From an uncultured Alphaproteobacteria bacterium (GTDB lineage: Bacteria; Pseudomonadota; Alphaproteobacteria; Rhizobiales; Rhizobiaceae), in NCBI GenBank assembly GCA_929200335.1, contig CAKMZG010000001.1:8484-33804 (forward strand): 25,321 nt of DNA, given 5' to 3'. The notes below the pieces were generated by a model. That model was not told the DNA's origin and ran no database searches. It saw only the letters and a program-made list of their open reading frames with translations. The translations under genes and the position numbers were made by a program. Numbering within the stretch: the first letter of the stretch is position 1; every line of letters starts with the position of its first letter. Shown one piece after another: positions 1 to 7,150 of the stretch.

Positions 1-211
1 CCTTATAATTATCTGCATCTATTAATACAAAATTACCTTTTTCTGCTGATGATATGGAAGAATACAACGGTTTAGTTTTGGTGGTCACCCAGCCGCAAAC
101 CATCTCTGAACCTGGATGTTCTGTTCCTCTTACCAACTTGATTTTGCTTTCAGCTTGAGCATAAGCGAAGGAAACTAAGATAAATAGGGTTGATATAAGT
201 ATTTTCTTCAT
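1..211 (-). CDS. Small secreted protein, 3' end outside window (partial)
   Basis: An open frame reads leftward from an ATG at 211 and is still open at the window edge after 70 codons. The N-terminus MKKILISTLFILVSFAYAQA is a textbook Sec signal peptide (two lysines, hydrophobic core, small residues ending AQA), so the product is probably exported to the periplasm. The mature part starts ESKIKLVRGTEHPGSEMVCGW and carries one visible cysteine. I do not recognise the family, and the missing C-terminus prevents a call. The ribosome-binding site before the ATG is weak. The next gene is more than 200 bases away, so it is probably transcribed alone. Confidence 0.6.
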   Translation of the reverse strand, partial: MKKILISTLFILVSFAYAQAESKIKLVRGTEHPGSEMVCGWVTTKTKPLYSSISSAEKGNFVLIDADNYK

Positions 212-432
212 AAGACTACTATTTGTTTTTATTATATTTTTGTGTGCTTAATAATGTAGGTTGCGTTTGTTTTAACGCATGAAATATAAAAGCTTAATAT
301 GATGCGCTATATGCTTTAAATGGGTTGTTCTAATTATTATAAAGCTTATGTGTGAATTGTAATGTAAAAAATACTTGTGAGTAAATTATACTAACGTATA
401 GGTTTAATTATATGTTCTAAGTACTTTGCAAT
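212..432. other. AT-rich intergenic region
   Basis: About 220 bases lie between the start of the truncated secreted-protein gene and the end of the VOC gene. They are very AT-rich, with no convincing ORF, RNA gene or terminator. A TATAAT on the minus strand (341 to 336) could be a -10 box for the partial gene, but no good -35 partner is visible. Confidence 0.4.
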
Positions 433-813
433 TTAAGCCGTGTGGCAAACAGCTTCTATATTATGTCCATCAGGGTCAATTATAAAAGCGCCATAATAAT
501 TGGGGTGATAGATTTCACGTATGCCTGGTTTGCCATTACATGTGGCACCGGCATTTATTGCTGCTTTGTAAAATTCATCGACCATTTGGCGGCTTTGAGC
601 TGCAAAAGCAATGTGCAGGGGGATGTTTTTTTGAGAGTCGTCATTTTCACCAAACCAAAATTCTGCCTTATTAGGGGTGTCTTGATGACTATAGCCCATC
701 CAGCCTTGAACTTCTATTATCTTGACGATCCCAAGCGGTTTTAGCACTTTTTCATAAAACCTGTCGCTTATTTGGGTATTTTTTACTGTAAGCCCAATGT
801 GGTCGATAATCAT
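433..813 (-). CDS. VOC-family (glyoxalase/dioxygenase-like) protein
   Basis: This 126-residue protein has the vicinal-oxygen-chelate fold pattern. It begins MIIDHIGLTVKN with a candidate metal ligand H5 on the first strand. A second beta-alpha-beta half carries H67 (PLHIAFAA) and a C-terminal strand FIIDPDGHNIEAVCH with E120. These match the usual metal positions of glyoxalase/bleomycin-resistance proteins. The single-domain length fits a small dimeric VOC protein, often annotated as glyoxalase-like or lactoylglutathione-lyase-related. The substrate cannot be read from sequence. A strong Shine-Dalgarno (GAGGAGG on the minus strand, about 816-824) supports the ATG at 813. It lies 55 bases downstream of hisI on the same strand and may be cotranscribed with folE and hisI. 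Confidence 0.85.
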   Translation of the reverse strand: MIIDHIGLTVKNTQISDRFYEKVLKPLGIVKIIEVQGWMGYSHQDTPNKAEFWFGENDDSQKNIPLHIAFAAQSRQMVDEFYKAAINAGATCNGKPGIREIYHPNYYGAFIIDPDGHNIEAVCHTA

Positions 814-868
814 AATCGCCTCCTCTTAGGATTAGACCATAACATGGTTTAGATTGATAAATCTTGCT

Positions 869-1318
869 TTAATATACTTTTTTAGGATCAAATTTAGGCT
901 TGCTGCCATCAAATTTAAGCACGGGTAGGCCATCTGCCAGCTCAATGGTGCGGTAAAAACAAGATTGTCGCCCCGTATGGCACGCAGCACCAAGCCCTGT
1001 AAGCTTAACTTTCATCAAAATGATATCTTGGTCGCAATCAGTGCGCATTTCAACCACATCTAAGGTATTGCCTGAGCTTTCGCCCTTCATCCATTGGGCA
1101 TTTCGTGAGCGGCTATAAAAATGCGCTTTGCCAGTTTTCAGCGTTTGAGAAAGCGCCTCGGCATTCATATAGGCAACCATAAGGATTTCACCACTATTAG
1201 CATCGCTGGCAATGCCCATAATTAAGCCCTTGTCATCAAATTTAGGCGCAAAGAGTTCCGTTACATCTTGTTCTGATGGTGGCAAAGGCGCGTTGAATTG
1301 TGTGCTGGTATCAGTCAT
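869..1318 (-). CDS. hisI: Phosphoribosyl-AMP cyclohydrolase
   Basis: The third enzyme of histidine biosynthesis opens the adenine ring of 1-(5-phosphoribosyl)-AMP to give ProFAR (cytosolic). The 149-residue protein shows the family core: HFYSRSRNAQWMKGESSGN (about 67-84), then RTDCDQD with D94, D96 and D98 as the magnesium-binding acids. C95, C113 and C120 (AACHTGRQSCFYR) are the expected zinc cysteines. It is the stand-alone HisI form, not fused to HisE, as is usual in rhizobia. The gene starts two bases after the folE stop on the same strand, so it is almost certainly cotranscribed with folE. Pairing of folE and hisI is typical of Hyphomicrobiales. Confidence 0.96.
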   Translation of the reverse strand: MTDTSTQFNAPLPPSEQDVTELFAPKFDDKGLIMGIASDANSGEILMVAYMNAEALSQTLKTGKAHFYSRSRNAQWMKGESSGNTLDVVEMRTDCDQDIILMKVKLTGLGAACHTGRQSCFYRTIELADGLPVLKFDGSKPKFDPKKVY

Positions 1319-1320
1319 TT

Positions 1321-1938
1321 TTAATCATGATCATATGAGTTTACCATGCTGATAAAGCGGCTTTGCTCTTGTTTATCTTGTTTGAATTCGCCCGTGAATG
1401 TGGTTGTGAGGGTGGTTGAACCGGCTTTTTTGATGCCGCGCATAGCCATGCACATGTGTTCAGCCTCAATCATTACCGCAACACCAAGTGGCTTTAGGGT
1501 TGCTTGAATTGCGTGAGCCACTTGAGCGGTCAAAGCTTCTTGAGTTTGTAGCCGAGAGGCAAAGATTTCTACCACGCGGGCGATTTTGGATAGTCCCAAA
1601 ACTTTGCCATCGGGCAAATAGGCCACATGAGCTTGCCCAATTATCGGCACCATGTGATGCTCACAATGGCTGAAAAATGGGATATCACGTACAAGCACAA
1701 TATCGTCATAGCCTGCAACCTCATCAAATGTGCGACCAAGGGCTTCGGATGTATCTTGCTCATAACCACCAAAAAGCTCTTCATAGGCCTTTACCACACG
1801 CTTTGGCGTATCCAGCAAGCCTTCACGCTCTGGATTTTCGCCAATCCAACGCAATAGGGTTCTAACCGCATCTTCTGCTTCTTCACGTGATGGGCGTGAT
1901 GTGGAATTTTCTATTTGTTTTTTCACGATAGCGTCCAT
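1321..1938 (-). CDS. folE: GTP cyclohydrolase I (FolE1)
   Basis: This enzyme converts GTP to 7,8-dihydroneopterin triphosphate, the first step of tetrahydrofolate synthesis. From the ATG at 1938 the protein has 205 residues. The zinc site of the homodecameric enzyme is intact: C92 and H95 in FFSHCEHHMVP and C163 in EAEHMCMAMRG. The signature KVLGLSKIARVVEIFASRLQTQ is also present (split here: KVLGLSKIARVV, then EIFASRLQTQ). The frame extends upstream to a GTG at 1977. I prefer the ATG at 1938 because AGGG lies about six bases before it, and because the usual rhizobial FolE begins near here. The zinc-dependent type is complete, so no FolE2 is implied. It heads a leftward folE-hisI unit and is divergent from the Fe-S scaffold gene. 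Confidence 0.96.
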   Translation of the reverse strand: MDAIVKKQIENSTSRPSREEAEDAVRTLLRWIGENPEREGLLDTPKRVVKAYEELFGGYEQDTSEALGRTFDEVAGYDDIVLVRDIPFFSHCEHHMVPIIGQAHVAYLPDGKVLGLSKIARVVEIFASRLQTQEALTAQVAHAIQATLKPLGVAVMIEAEHMCMAMRGIKKAGSTTLTTTFTGEFKQDKQEQSRFISMVNSYDHD

Positions 1939-2020
1939 TAAAAACCCTGATCTTCGTTTATTAGCCCGAATTGTCACTTGATATTTTGCAACAATATAGG
2001 CATTTTGTTAAAAAATCTAC

Positions 2021-2041
2021 CAAGCTAACTGGATTAGCTTG
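2021..2041. promoter_or_regulatory. Inverted repeat between divergent folE and Fe-S scaffold gene
   Basis: A perfect 8-bp inverted repeat, CAAGCTAA (2021-2028) and TTAGCTTG (2034-2041), is separated by five bases. It sits 22 bases upstream of the Fe-S scaffold ATG and about 80 bases upstream of folE. No T-run follows, so it does not look like a terminator. It could be an operator for a dimeric regulator of either gene. It does not match the rhizobial RirA or Irr motifs as I know them. Confidence 0.35.
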
Positions 2042-2062
2042 TATTTAAATTAGGGTATATGA

Positions 2063-2503
2063 ATGATTGACGCAGTTTACAACGAAAAAATACTAGAATT
2101 TGCCGGAAATATTTCTCGCATTGGTCATTTAGATGCTCCAGATGGCTCTGCAAAGGCACATTCTAAGCTTTGTGGCTCTACTGTCTCCGTTGAAATTAAG
2201 ATGGATAAGGGCGTAATTACGGATTATGCCCATGATGTGAAGGCCTGCGCATTAGGCCAAGCTTCATCTTCTGTAGTAGCGCAAAATGTTATTGGTGCGA
2301 CGGTCGAGGAAATTACAGATACTCGTGATACATTCACCAAAATGTTGAAAGAAGACGGTGAACCACCTCAAGGGCGTTTTGAGGATTTGAAGTACCTTGA
2401 GCCTGTGCGAGATTATAAGGCACGTCATGCATCTACCTTGCTGGTTTTTGATGCACTGATTGAGGCTATTGAAGAGGCGGAGCGTAAAAGCTCTGCGGCA
2501 TAA
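2063..2503 (+). CDS. NifU/IscU-like iron-sulfur cluster scaffold protein
   Basis: The 146-residue protein aligns by eye with the U-type scaffold domain. The first ligand region is SKLCGSTV (C37) and the second KACALGQASS (C62), flanked by typical NifU-N spacing. The third position, where IscU/SufU have a cysteine, reads RHASTLLVF with H122-A123, so only two of the three canonical cysteines are present. As I recall, this variant is common in the alphaproteobacterial family encoded next to yidD, so it is probably a subfamily trait and not damage. Its role is likely transient assembly or transfer of Fe-S clusters in the cytosol, but the partner is unknown. The stop codon TAA shares its last base with the yidD ATG, indicating translational coupling. 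Confidence 0.85.
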   Translation: MIDAVYNEKILEFAGNISRIGHLDAPDGSAKAHSKLCGSTVSVEIKMDKGVITDYAHDVKACALGQASSSVVAQNVIGATVEEITDTRDTFTKMLKEDGEPPQGRFEDLKYLEPVRDYKARHASTLLVFDALIEAIEEAERKSSAA

Positions 2504-2817
2504 TGAATAACCAGCATAAACCCCGCAATTCTCAATCCAGAAATTGGCAAGGTGAATGGCGCAAAACACCAGGACGTTTGTTTGGTGTGGGCTTAATTAG
2601 GCTCTACCAGCTTACGTTATCGGGCTTTATTGGTAATTCGTGCCGACATCTACCCACTTGTTCTGAATATGGCTATGAGGCCATTGCTCGCCATGGACTT
2701 ATTCGCGGTGGATGGCTAACTATAAAGCGCGTTGCAAAATGTAATCCGTTTAAAATGCTTGGCGGTTCATCAGGCTATGATCCCGTGCCTAATGATTTAG
2801 CTCAAAAAAAACATTGA
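2503..2817 (+). CDS. yidD: Membrane protein insertion efficiency factor YidD
   Basis: YidD assists insertion of membrane proteins near the Sec/YidC machinery and lies at the inner face of the membrane. The 104-residue protein has the full family signature: GLIRLYQLTLSGFIGNSCR, then the PTCSEYGYEA motif, HGLIRGGWL, KRVAKCNPF, and GYDPVP near the end. The three conserved cysteines are C47, C53 and C80. The first 25 residues are basic and not conserved, and likely form an amphipathic membrane-binding region. The ATG overlaps the preceding stop by one base. In many bacteria yidD neighbours rnpA/yidC. The location after a NifU-like gene and before thrS is the rhizobial arrangement. The coding region ends with a lysine-rich tail (QKKH). 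Confidence 0.95.
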   Translation: MNNQHKPRNSQSRNWQGEWRKTPGRLFGVGLIRLYQLTLSGFIGNSCRHLPTCSEYGYEAIARHGLIRGGWLTIKRVAKCNPFKMLGGSSGYDPVPNDLAQKKH

Positions 2818-2883
2818 AATTTATTCATCTTTTGCTATGCCTGTAGCGAAATTAAATTACTATGCACTTGGTGTGATCCATTT

Positions 2884-2897
2884 TTATTTTAAAATAA
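2884..2897. other. 14-bp perfect AT palindrome
   Basis: TTATTTTAAAATAA is a perfect palindrome just upstream of the tandem repeat array. It is pure A/T and could be chance in such AT-rich DNA. It is listed because it is contiguous with other palindromic structure in the thrS leader. Confidence 0.3.
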
Positions 2898-2907
2898 GCA
2901 TTGTGTT

Positions 2908-3037
2908 GAACACCCAGTGTTTAGAACACCCAGTGTTTAGAACACCCAGTGTTTAGAACACACAATATCTGTAACGCACATCGTATAAATACACATCGTG
3001 TAAAATATACATCGTGTATAAATATACAACGTATACC
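2908..3037. repeat. Tandem array of 16-bp palindromic units upstream of thrS
   Basis: Three identical copies of GAACACCCAGTGTTTA occupy 2908-2923, 2924-2939 and 2940-2955, followed by a decayed partial copy (2956-2975). Four degenerate units then follow at 2976-2990, 2991-3006, 3007-3023 and 3024-3037, with cores ACATCGTATA, ACATCGTGTA, ACATCGTGTA and ACAACGTATA. The two sets share one plan: ACAC, three central bases, GTGT, then an AT tail. Only the centre (CCA or ATC) differs. Each of the first three units can fold as a 5-bp stem (AACAC/GTGTT) with a three-base loop. The array ends 37 bases before the thrS ATG. It could be an operator cluster, an RNA leader with serial hairpins, or a minisatellite. 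Confidence 0.85.
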
Positions 3038-3038
3038 A

Positions 3039-3056
3039 CCCGCGCTCGTTGGCGGG
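3039..3056 (+). promoter_or_regulatory. thrS: GC-rich hairpin in thrS leader, just before the Shine-Dalgarno
   Basis: CCCGC (3039-3043) pairs with GCGGG (3052-3056) around an eight-base loop GCTCGTTG. It is the only GC-rich element in an otherwise AT-rich leader and lies directly upstream of the ribosome-binding site (GGAAAGGAAA, 3060-3069). The loop contains U-CGU, matching the threonine anticodon CGU preceded by the invariant U. In E. coli, threonyl-tRNA synthetase represses its own translation by binding an anticodon-like hairpin at this place. A similar role here is an inference. Confidence 0.45.
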
Positions 3057-3074
3057 ACTGGAAAGGAAAATCTT

Positions 3075-5036
3075 ATGTCTCAAATCTCCATTACATTCCC
3101 TGATAATTCTGTTCGTGAATATGATACTGGCACAACTGGTTTAGACGTTGCGAATTCTATTTCAAAATCTCTTGCTAAAAAATCAGTTGCTATGGTGTTA
3201 AATGGCACGCTAACGGATTTATCTGATCCGATTGAAGCGGACAGCTCGCTTGAGATTGTAACCCGCGATGATGATCGTGCGCTTGAGCTTATTCGCCACG
3301 ATGCAGCCCACGTTATGGCTGAAGCTGTGCAAGAGTTATATCCTGGCACTCAAGTAACCATTGGTCCTGTGATTGAAAATGGTTTTTATTACGATTTTGC
3401 GCGCCCAGAGCCATTCACACCTGAGGACTTGCCAAAAATCGAGAAGAAAATGCGCGAAATTATTCAGCGCAATGAGAAATTCACTAAAGAGATTTGGACA
3501 CGTGAAGAGGCCAAGAAGACCTTTGCTGAGATGGGCGAAGACTATAAGGTTGAGCTTGTTGATATGATCCCTGAGGGGGATGATTTAAAAATCTACCGTC
3601 AAGGTGAATGGTTTGATCTATGCCGTGGGCCTCATATGGTTTCCACCTCTCAAATTGGTAATGCCTTCAAATTAATGTCTGTTGCGGGTGCTTATTGGCG
3701 CGGCAATAGTGACAATGCCATGTTGACCCGCATCTATGCCACTGCTTGGGCGGATGAGAAACAATTGAAAGCTTATTTGCACCGCTTGGAAGAGGCCGAG
3801 AAGCGCGACCACCGTAAGCTTGGTCGTGAGATGGATTTATTTCACTTCCAAGAAGAAGGGCCTGGCGTTGTGTTTTGGCATGGTAAAGGCTGGCAATTGT
3901 TCCAAGGGCTAACCAATTATATGCGACGTCGTCTTGGTGAACATGGCTATGAAGAGGTCAATGCACCGCAAATTCTTGATAAGGCAATGTGGGAAACCTC
4001 TGGTCACTGGGAATGGTATCATGAGAATATGTTTGTTACCCAAACCGAAGATGACCGTACTTTTGCTATTAAGCCAATGAACTGCCCTGGACATGTGGCG
4101 ATCTTCAAGCATGGGTTGAAATCTTACCGCGATCTACCTGTAAAAATGGCGGAATTTGGCTCGTGCAACCGGTATGAGCCATCGGGCGCTTTGCATGGCC
4201 TTATGCGTGTTCGTGGCTTTACTCAAGATGATGCTCACGTATTTTGTACTGATGAACAAATGGCGGCAGAGTGCCTACGCATCAATGATTTGATCTTATC
4301 TACTTATGCTGATTTTGGTTTTGAAGAAATTACTGTAAAGCTTTCTACTCGTCCTGAAAAGCGCGTGGGTTCTGATGAGGTTTGGGATCGTGCCGAAAGC
4401 GTGATGGGTGAAGTTTTAAAGACCATTGAAGAGAAATCTGAAGGTCGCATTAAAACCGCTATTAACCCAGGTGAAGGGGCTTTTTATGGCCCTAAATTTG
4501 AATATGTACTGCGTGATGCTATTGGCCGTGATTGGCAATGTGGTACAACGCAGGTGGACTTCAATTTGCCTGAGCGTTTTGGTGCATTTTATATCGACCA
4601 AGACAGTGATAAAAAACAACCCGTTATGATTCACCGCGCAATTTGTGGTTCGATGGAACGCTTTTTAGGCATCTTGATTGAAAATTATGCTGGGCATTTC
4701 CCGCTATGGTTAGCGCCTCAACAAATCGTTGTCGCGACCATCACAGGTGATGCGGATGATTATGCCATTGAATGTGCAAAAAAACTGAAGGCAGCGGGGC
4801 TTCGCGTTACTACTGATCTTCGCAATGAGAAAATCAACTATAAAATCCGTGAGCATTCGCTTGCAAAAGTACCTGCAATTTTGGTTTGTGGTATGCGTGA
4901 GGCTGAAGAAGGCACAGTCAATGTTCGACGCCTTGGTGCTAAACATCAAACCTCTATGGGCTTTGATGAAGCGCTTGCAAGTTTTGTTGATGAAGCCACA
5001 GCACCAGATATTAAACGAGCGCGTGAGGCAGAATAA
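3075..5036 (+). CDS. thrS: Threonyl-tRNA synthetase
   Basis: This class II synthetase charges tRNA-Thr in the cytosol. From the ATG at 3075 the protein has 653 residues, close to the bacterial norm, with the full domain order. A TGS domain comes first (about 1-62). The editing domain has H75/H79 (RHDAAHVMAEA) and C183/H187 (DLCRGPH). The catalytic core has zinc ligands C337 (KPMNCPGH), H388 (QDDAHVFC) and H520 (MIHRAICGSMERF), and an anticodon-binding domain follows. The frame is open upstream to 2949, but that 42-residue extension runs through the repeat array and lacks homology. ATG 3075 has a strong Shine-Dalgarno (GGAAAGGAAA). The gene is monocistronic or weakly linked to yidD (257-base gap), with a terminator immediately downstream. 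Confidence 0.97.
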   Translation: MSQISITFPDNSVREYDTGTTGLDVANSISKSLAKKSVAMVLNGTLTDLSDPIEADSSLEIVTRDDDRALELIRHDAAHVMAEAVQELYPGTQVTIGPVIENGFYYDFARPEPFTPEDLPKIEKKMREIIQRNEKFTKEIWTREEAKKTFAEMGEDYKVELVDMIPEGDDLKIYRQGEWFDLCRGPHMVSTSQIGNAFKLMSVAGAYWRGNSDNAMLTRIYATAWADEKQLKAYLHRLEEAEKRDHRKLGREMDLFHFQEEGPGVVFWHGKGWQLFQGLTNYMRRRLGEHGYEEVNAPQILDKAMWETSGHWEWYHENMFVTQTEDDRTFAIKPMNCPGHVAIFKHGLKSYRDLPVKMAEFGSCNRYEPSGALHGLMRVRGFTQDDAHVFCTDEQMAAECLRINDLILSTYADFGFEEITVKLSTRPEKRVGSDEVWDRAESVMGEVLKTIEEKSEGRIKTAINPGEGAFYGPKFEYVLRDAIGRDWQCGTTQVDFNLPERFGAFYIDQDSDKKQPVMIHRAICGSMERFLGILIENYAGHFPLWLAPQQIVVATITGDADDYAIECAKKLKAAGLRVTTDLRNEKINYKIREHSLAKVPAILVCGMREAEEGTVNVRRLGAKHQTSMGFDEALASFVDEATAPDIKRAREAE

Positions 5037-5044
5037 TTTATGAA

Positions 5045-5071
5045 AAAAGCCAGCTCAAAGAGCTGGCTTTT
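5045..5071. terminator. Bidirectional Rho-independent terminator
   Basis: The stem GCCAGCTC (5049-5056)/GAGCTGGC (5060-5067) has a three-base AAA loop. It is extended by AAAA (5045-5048) pairing with TTTT (5068-5071). The A-run on one side and T-run on the other let it act in both directions. This suits the convergent thrS (ends 5036) and M3 peptidase gene (ends 5078). Confidence 0.93.
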
Positions 5072-5077
5072 AAATAT

Positions 5078-7132
5078 CTAAACCAAGCCAGCCTTATTCA
5101 ACATAGCATCAGGTGAGGGCAATTTGCCACGAAATGCCAAGTATAATTCTTCGGGATCTTTTGAACCACCTGTGGAATAGATGTTTTCATAAAGTTTTTT
5201 CGCCATAGCTTCATCAAAGACATTGCCCGTTTCTTCAAATGCTGCAAAGGCATCTGCATCTAAGACTTCCGACCATTGATAAGAATAATAGCCTGCGGCA
5301 TAACCTTCACTTGCAAAAGCATGGGCAAAATGCGGTGTGGCATGGCGCATGGTAATAGCCTTTGGCATCTCAATTTCTTCTAGTATTTTTTGTTGAAATG
5401 CCATTGGATCAAAATTTTCAATCTCTTCAGGGGATAATTGATGCACGGCCATATCAACAAGCGCAGAAGCGGTAAACTCTACCTTATCAAAGCCAGAATT
5501 AAAGGTACTTGCAGCCAAGAGTTTATCTAATAGTGCTTTGGGGATAGGCTCGCCAGTTTCATAATGCAGGGCAAATTTTTCCAAAATTTCGGGCGTTTCT
5601 AACCAATGTTCATAAAGTTGGGATGGAAGTTCTACGAAATCACGGGCTACCGATGTACCAGAAACAGAAGGATATGTAACATCTGATAACATGCCATGAA
5701 GGGCGTGGCCGAATTCATGAAATAATGTGCGCGTATCATCCATAGATAAAAGTGCAGGCGAGCCTTCAGGTGGTTTAGCAAAATTCAATGTGTTGAAGAT
5801 AATAGGCTTTTCACCGCCATTCAATTTATGCTGGCTTTGTAGGCCAGACATCCAAGCACCAGAACGTTTTGAGGGGCGGGCAAAATAATCGCTGATAAAG
5901 GTAGCAATCATCTTGTCTGATTTATCAAATACCTCATAGACGCGTACATCCTCATGAAATAATTTTACATTTTTATGCTCTTTGAAGGTTAGGCCAAAAA
6001 GTTTGTTTGCTGTATGAAAAGCAGCTTCAATCATATTATCTAATTTGAAATATTGCTTTACTTCAGCCTCATCATAAGAAAATTTCTCAGTGCGCAATTT
6101 CTCTGCATAATAGCGCCAATCCCAAGGTTCCAAATCGTGGTTATTGCCTTCACGAGCGATTAATTCGCTTAATTCTTGCGCTTCAATTTCAGCTTTTGAA
6201 CGTGCAGCGCTCCATACCTGCTTCATCAATTTTTCGGCGGTTTGCGGCGTTTTTGCCATAGCAACATCAAGGCGATATTTAGCAAAATTATCAAAGCCCA
6301 GCAACAATGCCTTTTCTTGACGTAATTTGATAATTTGTTTGACTAACTCGCGATTATCACGCCCTTCGATCATTTCACCGCGCGATATCCAAGCTTTAAA
6401 CAATTCTTCGCGTAATGGGCGGTTATCACAATAGGTTAGAAAGGGCTCAATAATAGAGCGCGAAAGCGTTACACCATAGCCGTTTAAATCTCGTGATTGT
6501 GCAGCGCCTTTCATGGCGTTTTGCAAATCTTCTGGCAGTTCCTTGATAATGTCCTCATTTTCAATAATGCGGATATATTCAGCCTCATCAGCCAAAACAT
6601 TTTGGGCAAATGCAACTTGAAGTGTTGCCAAGGTTTCATTAACCTCTGCCAAACGGTTTTGAGCATTAGGGGTGAGAGCAGCACCTTGGCGTGTGAAGCT
6701 CTTCCAAGTTTCAGTTAAGACACGCATTTGCTCATCTGTTAGCTCTAAATTATTACGATTTTGATAGAGGGTATCAATGCGTTTAAACAGCTTCTCATTG
6801 CTGGAAATTTTAGCGCTGTGCTGCGGAAAAAGGGGCGCCATTGTACGCTCAATTTCCTGTAAATTAGGATTGGTATGGGCGGAGGTTAAATTGCCAAAAA
6901 TTCGCGCCACTCGATAATAGGCATCCCCAGAGAGTTCCATGGCTTCAATGGTATTTTCAAATGTTGGTTCATCGGTATTTCCTGCAATCTCATTAATCTC
7001 AACCAGATGCATAATCATAGCTGCTTGAAACGCGGGCATATAATCATCCGCTTTAATCTTGTCATATTCAGGCAAATTAAGCGTATTAGTCCATTCAATA
7101 AGGGCGGGATTAATTTCTGTATTTTCTGTCAT
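5078..7132 (-). CDS. M3-family zinc metallopeptidase, Dcp-like
   Basis: This is a cytosolic oligopeptidase of the thimet oligopeptidase family, degrading short peptides. The 684-residue length equals typical Dcp and OpdA. The zinc site is TLFHEFGHALHG with H472, E473 and H476, and E501 in RDFVELPSQ exactly 25 residues after H476. The wording around the site (LFHEFGHALHG, SGTSVARDFVELPSQ, EHW) is closer to peptidyl-dipeptidase Dcp than to oligopeptidase A, whose site usually reads HEFGHGLHH. The C-terminal substrate-binding segment GYAAGYYSYQWSEVLDADAF is present. No signal peptide is visible. The ATG at 7132 has an AGGA Shine-Dalgarno. It is last in a leftward trio, 18 bases after the DUF455 gene. 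Confidence 0.93.
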   Translation of the reverse strand: MTENTEINPALIEWTNTLNLPEYDKIKADDYMPAFQAAMIMHLVEINEIAGNTDEPTFENTIEAMELSGDAYYRVARIFGNLTSAHTNPNLQEIERTMAPLFPQHSAKISSNEKLFKRIDTLYQNRNNLELTDEQMRVLTETWKSFTRQGAALTPNAQNRLAEVNETLATLQVAFAQNVLADEAEYIRIIENEDIIKELPEDLQNAMKGAAQSRDLNGYGVTLSRSIIEPFLTYCDNRPLREELFKAWISRGEMIEGRDNRELVKQIIKLRQEKALLLGFDNFAKYRLDVAMAKTPQTAEKLMKQVWSAARSKAEIEAQELSELIAREGNNHDLEPWDWRYYAEKLRTEKFSYDEAEVKQYFKLDNMIEAAFHTANKLFGLTFKEHKNVKLFHEDVRVYEVFDKSDKMIATFISDYFARPSKRSGAWMSGLQSQHKLNGGEKPIIFNTLNFAKPPEGSPALLSMDDTRTLFHEFGHALHGMLSDVTYPSVSGTSVARDFVELPSQLYEHWLETPEILEKFALHYETGEPIPKALLDKLLAASTFNSGFDKVEFTASALVDMAVHQLSPEEIENFDPMAFQQKILEEIEMPKAITMRHATPHFAHAFASEGYAAGYYSYQWSEVLDADAFAAFEETGNVFDEAMAKKLYENIYSTGGSKDPEELYLAFRGKLPSPDAMLNKAGLV

Positions 7133-7150
7133 GGCTTTCCTGATTAATGT

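Noticed and set aside
442..744. 100-codon frame on the plus strand
   Set aside because: It is antisense to the VOC gene, which has clear motifs and a strong Shine-Dalgarno. The peptide shows no domain.
834..851. Imperfect hairpin between hisI and the VOC gene as a terminator
   Set aside because: Only a short stem with wobble pairs, and no T-run on the minus strand; readthrough into the VOC gene is more likely.
2949..3074. 42-residue N-terminal extension of ThrRS reading through the repeat array
   Set aside because: The composition follows the DNA repeats, no ThrRS family member has it, and ATG 3075 has a much better ribosome-binding site.
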